Shown one piece after another: positions 38,554 through 48,240 of a stretch of 64,000 bases of DNA (position 1 is its first letter; each line of letters begins with the position of its first letter). The stretch is from Sympetrum striolatum. Its lineage: Eukaryota > Arthropoda > Insecta > Odonata > Libellulidae. The notes below the pieces were generated by a model. That model saw nothing but the letters and a program-made list of their open reading frames with translations. It did not search any database and was not told the DNA's origin. The stretch lies in the NCBI GenBank assembly GCA_947579665.1, contig OX388345.1, forward strand, positions 68,811,454-68,875,453, given 5' to 3'. The translations under genes were made by a program, and so were the position numbers.

Positions 38554-39479
38554 TACATCAAAATACATTTTACTTTATTTCTAATTGAAATATATAAATA
38601 ATGCATTATCTCGCCGCGCATTTCTTTAGGAATTTATGGAATGTCATTAAGATTAAGTTCTTTCAGCATATTAACTATGTTCCCGTCCTCATCACCTGGA
38701 TTTAAGATAGTAAAGATAAATGAATTACTTAAATACTACGTTACTAAAGGCCATCTAAATTTCGATACAAACGAATTATATCTACGCTATAACAACAAAG
38801 AGGTAAAAACAATGTATTCATCAATAGAAAAATTTTATATTAGCGTATCAATAAAGCGATTGTGGTTCGCAATGTAAAACATGGATGTTGAAAATCAAAA
38901 TGTATTTTATCGTTCAGTTCTAATAATAGTGAACCACCAATAGACGAAGCCGTTAAAGGGTCCTTGAAACGGAATATTGGATAGACGCATGGACAACTCA
39001 TTATTAAAAATGTAGAAGTGTTATTGTCAGAGACAATTATGATATGTAAAACAAAGTTATGATTATCTGAGGAAATCACGGACAATGTTGGCTTTAATAT
39101 ATTATACATCGCAAAATATTATATACTCTATAGCTTACCAGAGAAAAATTGAAAAATATAGTGGAGTAAGGAATAACCAATTCTTGTTGAAACTATATTA
39201 TCCTTACCTAATAATGATATATTCCGATTGTATGTACGAAAATCTGTATTTCTTGTACACAATAAAAAGTTGGCAATTAATATAGCAACGTTACTAGATG
39301 TTTAGTTTTTCGAAATAATTGACGCCTAAAACATTGATTTTTTGCCGATAAGGTCAAAAATTAATCTCGGTCAAAAACTAATATTAATTGATTCAAGGAT
39401 TCGTAAAGTAAGGCATTCCGGAATATATTTTATTTATTATGGTTATCAACATTTCGACTGGCTGTCTGTTTGTTATAAT
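38554..39479. other. AT-rich, nothing recognised
   Basis: Only short motif-free frames are present. Confidence 0.4.
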
Positions 39480-40240
39480 GCCGCAATGCGTTCATATAGA
39501 CCATTAGACGCATATGGCGTCCTCCGCGCCGTCTCGACAAGAAACCGCGGCGCTCGGCCTGCTCCCAGCCGCACCCCCGGGATTGACGACTTACGGCACC
39601 CAGCGACGATCAAAAACTATTGGACGCGACCAAAATATTGAGGCATTAAACGTTCAACCTGATTTTTCCTTCCATTCGACCTTATTGAATGATAAAATTG
39701 TTTATGTCTCGTAACCAAGCAACGGGTAAATAAACTTTTCCCGCGCGTAATTTTATTAACTTCCCGCCTCCTTTCAAAAGCAGAAACACATTCGCCGTAA
39801 ACGTTTGATGCCGATCGTTGAATGATTCAGAGTGTACCTGTAATATTCTCTTACATAAATGCATGAGATGAATTCTTAAATCATTTACGTTTCCTTTTTT
39901 TACATTTATTCCCTTTTATGATTCGCCTACACGCCAAGTTATTTCCTCGGGGATATTTTTACAGTCGGAACTCGCCATTTTTACGAGGCAATATTTCCCT
40001 CCCACTCCTCGGGATAAATACGTCAAATGTTATCTTCAGTCCTTGCCCCATCACCTTCGCCTTCAAACGCTAGTCCGCCGCGACGTGTAATCCCTTTTCC
40101 TGTGTCGCAACTTCCTGTTCGGATTCCGCGGCCGTGATAAGAATCACGATAGCGCCTATTTCGTCCCAACGTGTTATTGTTACCGAGGCGATAATAAATT
40201 ATCCGGTCCGCCGCTCGCGAAGATAAAGCTACGGCATTAC
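39480..40240. other. CpG-rich island, possible unrecognised exon or regulatory region
   Basis: The segment from 39514 is strongly CpG- and C-rich. An ATG-initiated frame of 66 codons begins MASSAPSRQETAALGLLPAA and is Ala/Pro-rich for about 30 codons before becoming ordinary. The alternative frame is also open. GC content stays raised to about 40240. It could be an alternative first exon or a regulatory island; neither a donor site nor homology was established. Confidence 0.3.
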
Positions 40241-40469
40241 GGAAGAATGGTTGAAAACGCCTTCTAGAGAAGAAATTGCAACTGAAATAACTCGCGGCGA
40301 CAGCATTCCTGCAGGTAACACCGACAAGGACGTAACACAGTGTAGCAACGAATTTCCTCGTAACTTGAACTTTGATGTATTCGATGATTTTTTTTCTATC
40401 GATATTTCTTTCATTAATAGATCGAATTTTTTAACTGGTAGAATTAGTAAAACCATCCGGCCAAAAATA

Positions 40470-40780
40470 ACGTTTAATACACAGTCCTTAATCCATTACT
40501 CGTTCATTAAAGTTGCAAGTATTCCTTCTTGAACAGGGCAATATATGAATGGAATAAGGTACCCGAGGAGGTTTATGATCTTTTTCCCCAATCTTGTAGT
40601 GTATTCACAAATAGAATAAGGAAAATAAATAGTTGCAATTAATATATTTTTTATTTATTTTTATAATTTTTTGGGGGGCTTTTATTCCTATTCTCACTCT
40701 ATGATTCTCTCATCGTATTATTTATTTTATATGTACTATTTATCGTGCATGCATTCCTAATTTGGGGAACTATTGTTAAA
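40470..40780 (+). pseudogene. Non-LTR RT extreme C-terminus and 3' region
   Basis: A frame reads CKYSFLNRAIYEWNKVPEEV, then ...FTNRIRKINSCN and a stop near 40640. The block YSFF-R-(T/A)I-EWN-LP-V is the usual last conserved block of Jockey/CR1-like RTs. The sequence just upstream appears shifted in frame. The T-rich 3' part to about 40780 is typical of such an end. This is a different family from the TGTAGA-tail copies. Confidence 0.65.
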
Positions 40781-40819
40781 GATATAAACATGACATAAAC
40801 AAAAATTGAATTAAGGCAG

Positions 40820-41150
40820 ATAAAATCATCCGATATGAAAATTTTAAGATCAGTGAAAGGTTGCACAAGAAGTCATAAATTAAGGAATACTCAAGTAAGA
40901 GATTGACTCGTTGTCCAGGCAATCGCTGATAGATTAGAAGAGTGCAAGAATAGATGAGAAGGACATTTATTACGAATGCCAAATGGGAGAATTCCAAAAC
41001 AGGCGATAGAATATCAACCAATAGGCAAAAGAAGTGTCGGAAGACCGAGAAAATGATGGTAAAGTTCCACTGAACAAGTGAAGCTGGAACTAGCTAAATG
41101 TCTAACCCTGGAAGAAAGATGATGATGATGATGATGAATATTTATTTTTA
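40820..41150 (+). pseudogene. Second non-LTR RT C-terminus with (GAT)n tail
   Basis: One frame runs MKILRSVKGCTRSHKLRNTQ, stop, LVVQAIADRLEECKNR, stop, EGHLLRMPNGRIPKQ, AIEYQPIGKRSVGRPRK. The W-GHLxRMP...P...GKR-GRPR block is the classic end of endonuclease-RT ORFs. Two stops interrupt it, but the frame is otherwise kept. About six GATs follow at about 41118-41137, likely the retrotransposon tail. Confidence 0.8.
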
Positions 41151-41881
41151 TCTATTTATTATTTAGTATTTTATATGCTGCAAGTAGAAATTTTTTCCAG
41201 TGGCAGCTCCAACCATAGTCTACGTATAACTTAATTCTAACCCCAATCCCTCACACCAGAAGTTACACCCAGAAAAATTTTCAAAACTTATCATCACTAC
41301 CCCCAGACAGATTTGTAACATAAAAACACTTACTTAACACTTATTGCTAACGGTGAAAATAGCAAAAGTCTGTTTATTACTTCTCAAAACCAACGAAATA
41401 AATGTTACTCCAACGACAGCCTCTCCAGTTTTGGCCATGGACTATCGAGACAGCCTCTTTATTTTCAATGGTAGGTAATTTACTGTTTACCATAAGCACG
41501 CAATGTAGAAATTATTTTAAAATACCTTATATAAAGAGTATATTTTCTAGAATACGAAAAAAGGCGGAGAAGTAACCAGAAAAATACCAGTTCTCTTTGA
41601 AAGGCAATCGTGTGGTAGTTACAAATAAGTGCGTATAAACTGATACCTAATTAACTATCTGAATTCATAATCAAGCTCAAAATTAAATTAAAGGCTAATC
41701 CATAATCAACAGAAAACTCTCTGGAAACATACGAACTAAGCTTTTATGGAAAAATTCCTAGAAATTTCGACTTTCCTTCATATGAACTCGTGGTTAGGCT
41801 AAGGTTTATCCGCTTATCAAAAAAGTTAGTGTGAGCTCTTTTCTGGATAAATCTCTTCGTTTGAAGGAATTTGATTTCCGC
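41151..41881. other. AT-rich, nothing recognised
   Basis: No motif or repeat was identified. Confidence 0.4.
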
Positions 41882-42097
41882 CTACTTTTTATCCATTCCA
41901 CTTTGTTCTTTGATGTAATTTGACAAAATTATCGTTGTCCTTTTGATTTTACGCGGAATCAGGCGCCACTGCTCTTTGAAAATAAAACTCAGTTTTTCCT
42001 TCAGAATTCGCAGAATACCATTTTCCTGTATTGCTCTTAGAATAACGCGGAAGGCATGAAAAGATGAATGTTTGACTCTTTGGCTAAATAGGTACAT
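41882..42097 (-). CDS. Unrecognised small basic ORF downstream of the membrane ORF
   Basis: 71 codons, beginning MYLFSQRVKHSSFHAFRVIL and ending GMDKK. It is Lys/Arg/Ile-rich and probably helical. It starts two bases after the stop of the preceding ORF and is out of frame with it. A frameshifted single ORF or coincidence are the alternatives. No domain was recognised. Confidence 0.2.
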   Translation of the reverse strand: MYLFSQRVKHSSFHAFRVILRAIQENGILRILKEKLSFIFKEQWRLIPRKIKRTTIILSNYIKEQSGMDKK

Positions 42098-42099
42098 AT

Positions 42100-42357
42100 T
42101 TAGCTACATATCTTTCGAAATGCAGTACCTTTTTCCTTGAAATATCTAATCAATGTGTAGGTGAAGAGCAACAGTAAAACAAGGACGACTGTTGAAATGC
42201 CATTTTGTCGTATTAAGTCCAATAGATATAAATTAATCGTGGGAAAACTTTGCTGTGAGTTATTAGTTTGAGCTTTATGCCATATACTCATAGTAGGTAA
42301 ACCGTTGAATTTACACATAATCAAACGTTTCTCCGAACCTATTTCGCGAAGACACAT
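42100..42357 (-). CDS. Unrecognised small ORF with one predicted membrane segment
   Basis: 85 codons. The first half has an N-glycosylation-like NNSQ. Residues about 57-72 (STVVLVLLLLFTYTLI) form a strongly hydrophobic helix, followed by basic RYFKEKGTAFRK, as in a type I membrane protein tail. The ORF ends two bases before the ATG of the next minus-strand ORF, which lies in another frame. I recognise no family. It could be the last exon of a receptor-like gene or chance; codon quality cannot be judged here. Confidence 0.25.
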   Translation of the reverse strand: MCLREIGSEKRLIMCKFNGLPTMSIWHKAQTNNSQQSFPTINLYLLDLIRQNGISTVVLVLLLLFTYTLIRYFKEKGTAFRKICS

Positions 42358-43544
42358 GTCATTTTGATATTGATATAGGAACCTATCAGATTGCGTAAAT
42401 TAAAATAAAAGTTGGGCTCGAATACATGACTTTATCATTTGATATTGAGTCAAACACGGGAAAACACAATTATGTAACATAAAAATATGAAATTGTTCTT
42501 AGATATACCTATTTCATTCCATGATTTACTTGATAGAAAACTATAGCCGAATAAATATATATATTAGATAACATATAATGTCCTTATCGCCTGCCTATAT
42601 AGAAGGAACCAACGTATGTTTGCAAAGGTTGAATTTTGAGAATCCAAAGTGTTCCAGCAGCTGAAATAACTAAAACATCGCTTATATATGCATAATAATA
42701 ATAAAAACGATTTCATTTCAGTTCAAAATTGTAATAACTTACTCTATACCAATACATTTTTAAAGGAAGACCATTTAGTTATTAAACAAAAGAAATAGTC
42801 AAAATAGGACTCCAGATGTATAAGGTCATACATAGTGACTATAGCCAATTCAGATGCATATGCGGTAATTTGTATTAATATTTATGTATGGAAGTTTCGA
42901 CTACTTTGTTTATCGCTACATATTTCCCCACGGGTAAAAAAATTCGGAAATGTGAAAACACTAGATTGGAAAGAACGTTTTATCGCTAATCTCTCAAAGG
43001 GCTAAGAGCTCACTTAACTCGGGGGCGTAAAAGCGATGATCCGATGCAGAATTATTCATCGCTACCAAATCAAACTGAAAACATCGCAGGTGATGGGTCG
43101 TCATTTTTAAAGAGGAGAGACTCTCTCTTTAAAAGATCCTTAAAGATCGCGTACTTTGGATCCTCCCCTTAAATCCTCGATGAGGCTGTATCGGGTCCAA
43201 TCATCTTGATGAGGGTTACACTGTCACCATGGAGAGAGAGAGTGTCGCAATGGATTTTATAAAGGCAAACCCACACAATAACCCATTTCCTTTTTGTCTC
43301 TTCTTTTTTGTGTTCCCCACCCCCTGATCCTTTCCATGCCGTCGAACCATTGACATCCAGGTCAATTCGCCGTGTTCTAATTTATTAGCGACCCGCCTCG
43401 TCAAGGTGTCAATTAGATTTACATCGGCGGAACAAAAACGTCATACTTGGGCATCATTGACGTTGACCACCAAAATCCTCAATCAAACACTCCCACACTC
43501 GTGTGTGAAGTGATCGCTCCGTTCCGTGGACACGAATCTGACCG
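42358..43544. other. No gene recognised; GC-richer stretch at about 43000-43440
   Basis: A short GA-rich microsatellite lies near 43231-43243. No motif was recognised. Confidence 0.4.
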
Positions 43545-43862
43545 GTGGATTTTTCCATTGTTGTCCGCCGGCTTTTCCAATTGTAGTCAACCAAAACTTT
43601 TCTATTGTTGTCCGCTAATTTTTCCCCGTTGTTAGAATGGAAAAAGGAAAACTTTCCTTTTTCGACTGTTATCCACGTTAATACTCGAGGGAGTATCAAT
43701 TGTTATCGTTGTGGTTGTTACAGTATTATTGCCCGCAATTTGTTCCCAATTTTGTCCACGAATATTTTCCATCGCAGTCAACCAACTTTTTCTATTGTTG
43801 TCCGCTAACGTTTACCATTGTTGGAGTCTAAAAAGAGAAACTTCCCTTATCTATTGTTTTCT
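43545..43862 (+). repeat. Two-copy tandem repeat (about 191 bp apart) with TATTGTTGTCCGCTAA core
   Basis: AGTCAACCAA...TTCTATTGTTGTCCGCTAA occurs at about 43585 and 43776. In both copies it continues with ...GTTGTTAGAATGGAAAAAGG or ...ATTGTTGGAGTCTAAAAAGA and then AAACTT(T)CC. Shorter versions (CCATTGTTGTCCGCCGGC at about 43555) show an older 35-50 bp subrepeat. Confidence 0.75.
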
Positions 43863-44197
43863 ACCAGTTGCCTCAATGGAATCATTGCCGTTGTATTGGT
43901 TGTTAAATTTTTGCACTCAACGCCTTCGGTTATCTAATATTTAGTTGTTTGGCAGCGCTATTTCTGTTGTAAAATCGCTGCTTTGTTTGTTGACTTTCGA
44001 CATTAATTTCTCAATTTTTGCGAAGTGACGCTACATTACTTTCAACAACAATTTGATTTTATATTACTTTTCTATAGTGCAGTACTGGATATTTTAAGTA
44101 TTTCGCCAAGTCTACCTTTTTATCATTATTGTGAGTAACAAAAATATTCTAAGTTTTCGACCTATCTAGTGTGAGATTCTTATACCATCCTCTGATT

Positions 44198-44262
44198 TAC
44201 ATTTACATTCGTATCCAGCAAGCCGTCATAAAGAGTATGGCAGTAGACGTGACACACTGAAT
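44198..44262 (-). mobile_element. TGTAAA-tail LINE 3' end fragment
   Basis: The minus strand reads GTGTCACGTCTACTGCCATA...GGATACGAATGTAAATGTAAAT. This is a diverged version of the 3' end at 53.5 kb (CCCCCTGCCACGCGCC...GGGTTTAAATGTAAATG). Confidence 0.5.
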
Positions 44263-44500
44263 TAAATACAAGTAAAACTTAGCGCTACCTAAATAACTAT
44301 TAGTGAAACCTTGATGTTTAATTAATATTTCCGATTGAATGTTGCCCACTGAGGTAATCACTTCACTTGTCATTTGAAGCTAGTAACCAGTAGCAGGTTC
44401 TGGTAACGTATGGAATAAAATTTTTTATAATTTCTTTAGAAAGTGTATTTCATTTTCTGGCAATATCTTTATTATAATAGATAAAGTCGAATGTGTTGGT

Positions 44501-44563
44501 TTATTATAAATTGTCACGAGTAATACTTAGGATTATTATAAATTGTCACGAGTAATACTAGGA
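44501..44563 (+). repeat. Young 31/32-bp tandem duplication
   Basis: TTATTATAAATTGTCACGAG plus TAATACT(T)AGGA is present twice in direct contact. The copies differ by one base. Confidence 0.9.
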
Positions 44564-45407
44564 GTGCGAGCGTATTGTTACTGCCCTGACTCCACTGAAT
44601 TGCAAACCCCAAACTCAAATAAAACCTGAATTGTATAAATATTCAAGAAATATCATCTATAAAGGTAAGTAAAGGGAATGACAGAACTAAATCATTTTCC
44701 AATAAATCTATTAAAGCACGCTAGAACACGAATTCTCTTCACGCTTTCACTAAGATTTTTTATTACGAATAAGGATGTGTATAGCGTACTATTCGCCTGA
44801 GATTTTATTCGTCAAATTAAATACCCGAGTCGAATGGGACAATCACGGAACAGATTCCTCGATTCCCGAACTTTCCGATCTAAAACCGAACAGGTGGCTG
44901 CGTTGAAAGCGAACTCAACCGATTAGCTCAATGCTTCCAAAGCCATGGGGGAAAGAGAAATAACCCTATTGAAATTCACTTCTTCCACAAATATTTATAC
45001 GTTGATAAGTATCAAACAGGAAAAATAAACAAGGGGAATGGGCATCTTCCTTGTTATTTTTCAATTTGTGAAACAAACTTTGAAATATTTGAGACAGAAT
45101 TTCCTTGTTTAGACTATTTTTGGGATATCTCCAGGCTGTGTATAGCTTTGGAAGTCTACGGCCTTTTGTAACGATAAACATTAGTAATTTGAATAATTCT
45201 CTGTTTTTATTGTTACGAGTGAAAACAAAGTAGAATTTATGCGAATTTCTTATTTACACGAGAAATTTGTTATCTTGGATACGAATCGGAAGATTTAACT
45301 TATAAAATACTACACGCAAACAAAAAGATGTTTTTTCTCAGGCATTTTCAAGTAGAGTGACTCGTATGCACACGTCATGGAAAATTCTTATGACAAAACG
45401 GATAGTA
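44564..45407. other. AT-rich, nothing recognised
   Basis: Short frames only. Confidence 0.4.
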
Positions 45408-46120
45408 TATACGAGTAAAAGTTGCTTGCATACTGCAAGTATATGAAATGTGTTAATAATCTTTATTCACGTACCAAGTTTTAAGTTTCAAAGTTATCTA
45501 TAAGGGATTGAAAAAAAAATCTTAAAACAATTTGCAATTTCTAATTTTGAGACGCCTGGTGTCGAACCCAGGACTTAAAGGCAGTTGTGAATACACATTA
45601 TGGCTTCTTAGAACTTGATATTATTTAATGCAAAGTTTGAAGTCGATATGAAGCCGGGAGGTACCTGAAATTGATTTTCGTTATCTCCATAAGAGATGCA
45701 TTGAGAAAGGTAAATCACTCACTGGGATCGAACCAAGGGCCATCGTCGGAACTTTTAACAGAGTGTATAAAATATATCCATGATTTCTATCCACATGCCG
45801 AGTTTCAAGTGTCCATCTTATCGGGAAGTAATTTAAAAAATTCTTAAAAATCGCAATGTAAATTAAACGGGAGAATATTTGCCCTGACCTAGATTCGAAC
45901 CAAGGATAATCTTCGATGATGTCTTTGTGATTTTTATCGGAAAGTCACGATTTTCTCCATAAAGATACATTGCGGGGATTTTCGAAATTTTTTTCGAAAA
46001 TCCCCGCAATGTATCTTTATGGAGAAAATCGTGACTTTGGGACGTTCTGGAATCGAACCCATGATACTGAGGTTCAAAGTCGCCTATTTTCTGGAAGTTA
46101 CACGTTATGGCCACCATTTT
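45408..46120 (-). repeat. Tandem array of T-arm-like units (copy 2, inverted, four units)
   Basis: On the minus strand GGTTCGA occurs at 46059-46053, 45901-45895, 45734-45728 and 45568-45562. Unit by unit it matches units 1-4 of the 13.8-kb array; for example unit 4 reads CCTGGGTTCGACACCAGG in both. It starts with the same A-box-like (G)TGGCCATAACGT. It ends with the same CTTGCAGTATGCAAGCAAC and TTTTACTCGTA directly after unit 4, so units 5 and 6 are missing while the terminus is kept. Unit 1 carries a palindromic duplication. Confidence 0.8.
45941..46038. repeat. Perfect 47-bp palindrome with 4-base loop
   Basis: The arms 45941-45987 and 45992-46038 are exact reverse complements, starting AAAGTCACGATTTTCTCCAT and reaching ...GGGGATTTTCGAAA, with TTTT between. 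The same segment occurs once, without the inverted partner, in copy 1 (about 13950-13998), so the second arm arose in this copy. Confidence 0.95.
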
Positions 46121-46944
46121 TAAGTCAGTGACACTTGTGGAACATAGAATTTTGATCCCCTATGAATGAGTGTATATATGGGTATATCCGGAGAAACGTC
46201 TATATATAATAGATGTGGGACCCATAGTTATAATTCTCCTCCTATACCATAAGAAGTACCAGAGAAATATAAATCACCTTACACGTGAATATTTTGGGTT
46301 TAAGTTATGAATGGTGCTCTAGAAATTCTCATTTCGTGAGCATTCTCAACAGCTATCAACCGGGACAAGAAAGCGTGTGTAACTTTGATCTGTAATACGT
46401 AGTCTTAATCACCGCCTACGCATTCATGTGCTCAAAGGATAGCAGGATCTTCATACCGCCATTAACTACCAAACGCTTTGGATAAGGAATGAGGCTTCGT
46501 AGGCAAGATGAGTTTTCTCACTGAGTCAGAAACTATTAGCAGAAAATATACACGATGGTACAGCTCAATGACTCTATTAATAACGAGTTCGCAACATTCA
46601 GTAAGAATTGAAGGTGGTAAATTTCATTATTTAAATTTAATATAATAATTTATGATATTCATATATATTCATGAAAATCACACCTAAAATATTACAGACT
46701 CAGGTGACACACAGCGACTTCGCAATGTTATATTTTCTGCACCATAAGAAATTATACAAACGACCTAGGTTTCGTTGCAAAACCTAATGACATAGTCTTG
46801 CAACGAGAAATTGGTCGTTGTACAATTTCTTGTAGTGCAGTAAATATTAGGTATAACTTGAAGCTGTTTTGTTTAGATAAAACCTAATACCTTTCATAAT
46901 TTCTCCAGAATTAATACGTGACGAATAACAGACCATTTTGTAGA
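46121..46944. other. No gene recognised
   Basis: The region is AT-rich with no identified repeat. Confidence 0.4.
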
Positions 46945-47220
46945 CCGGCATTTTTAGGTGGCCGAGTGTTTAGAGTGCTAAGCGCTATCGCTCCAACCCC
47001 AAAGCCCCGGGTTCGAATCCCGGCTGATCGGGATTTCCCTGATCAGGGAATGGTTGTGTGTGTTTGTCTGACTTTCCCGTTCCCGGCAGGAATGGCATCC
47101 GGCCGTATAAGTTAAACATCATCGCCAAAACCAACTTCATCCTCATCATCACCCACACCATCACTCATCAGCCGACCCCATCAGAATATGGGAATAAGGC
47201 TCAGAGAAAGAAGAAACATA
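46945..47220 (+). repeat. tRNA-derived SINE, apparently near full length
   Basis: The A box GTGGCCGAGTGTTTAGAGTG is at about 46958-46977, and the B box GGTTCGAATCC at 47010-47020 inside CCCCGGGTTCGAATCCCGG. The body includes TTCCCGGCAGGAATGGCATC and CGGCCGTATAAG, then repeated ATCATC/CATCA words, ending near AGAAAGAAGAAACAT. The A-to-B spacing and CNGAGTG wording suit a Leu/Ser-type tRNA ancestor, but the cloverleaf is broken. Pol III promoter boxes look intact. Confidence 0.85.
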
Positions 47221-47429
47221 ATATTTCGTAGAGCTCACCAAGTTTATTTCTTTAGTTTTCGTAATGGAGAAGTATCACAAAGTAACCCCGCGGTATGTTA
47301 AGTTCACGACTCTTCCATCGGATTATTATTCCACTTCTAACGTAATAATAACATTAAAACAGATATAGAAATCGGTAAGTCCTTGCAACTCTAAACTCCA
47401 ATGGAGAAAGAGAGAGAAGAATTGTAAAG

Positions 47430-47890
47430 TTTCGCTCGAACGAGAACTTTTCACAAGGGAGCACACTGCTTTAAAGAGGTGACGTCATCTGCGCGGGGTG
47501 GAATCTCCATTTTCTTTCCTCGGGGCAGAATGCAAGAGCAGAGAGACACGCACTGGCATCGTGGGAATGTAACGCAGGCATTTTGAAGCCCCGAGGACAC
47601 CAGAGGGTGGTGCTCGGAAGCCAAGATGGCAGCGCTCTCACGGCCTTCCTCGTACCACTCCGTCCCTGCTTCTTCACCACCTCCCGCAACGACGTCCCCA
47701 TCTTAGCCACGCATACTCTGCTTGTTAATTGCTGATATTATGTTGCGTGCTGGAACATAAGGGAACGGATCGAAGAGGGATTATGACTGCGGAGTTAAGC
47801 CTCTGGGAGGGAAATTACCGTCAGGGGAAGGAATTGATGTTCTCCGGGGGTCGTCACGGAAGGGAGACGTTTCTGTCGGATTAGTCGCGA
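47430..47890. other. GC-richer island
   Basis: The first half is CpG-containing with open frames on both strands; the second is purine-rich. No domain was recognised. Confidence 0.4.
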
Positions 47891-47994
47891 TTTATTAAAA
47901 ATTCTGAAATTCGCTTTTTTTGGTATTTTCAGCCTAATGCCAGTGGTCCCTTTAGTTACGATGCAAATAAAATATTCGGAATGGGAGACTTAAG

Positions 47995-48240
47995 TAATAA
48001 TAAAAATTATAATAATAATCGTCTCTATTTGGACGAGATTGAGACTAAAAGTCTCTTTCTCCATCCAACTCATCGTCATTAATTATAAAATTATAATTAA
48101 ATTAAAAAGAATAGTATGAGAAACAATTAGAAGAATTGTGGATGGAAAAAACCCAAGAGATTCTTAGGGGGAAAATCCACTACAGGAGAAAGCCCAAAAA
48201 GAACGGGAATGTAAAAAACATGCGCAAACCCACCTACCTA
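47995..48240 (-). mobile_element. LINE-like 3' end with ATT-rich tail, copy 2
   Basis: The minus strand ends in ...CTCGTCCAAATAGAGACG followed by ATT-rich sequence, matching 28738-28960 at the terminus and in the internal AGTATGAGAAA block (+ strand). The AATAAA of copy 1 reads AATAGA here. Confidence 0.5.

Noticed and set aside
46945..47025. Functional tRNA gene
   Set aside because: A and B boxes are good but acceptor ends do not pair and the sequence continues into a SINE body.
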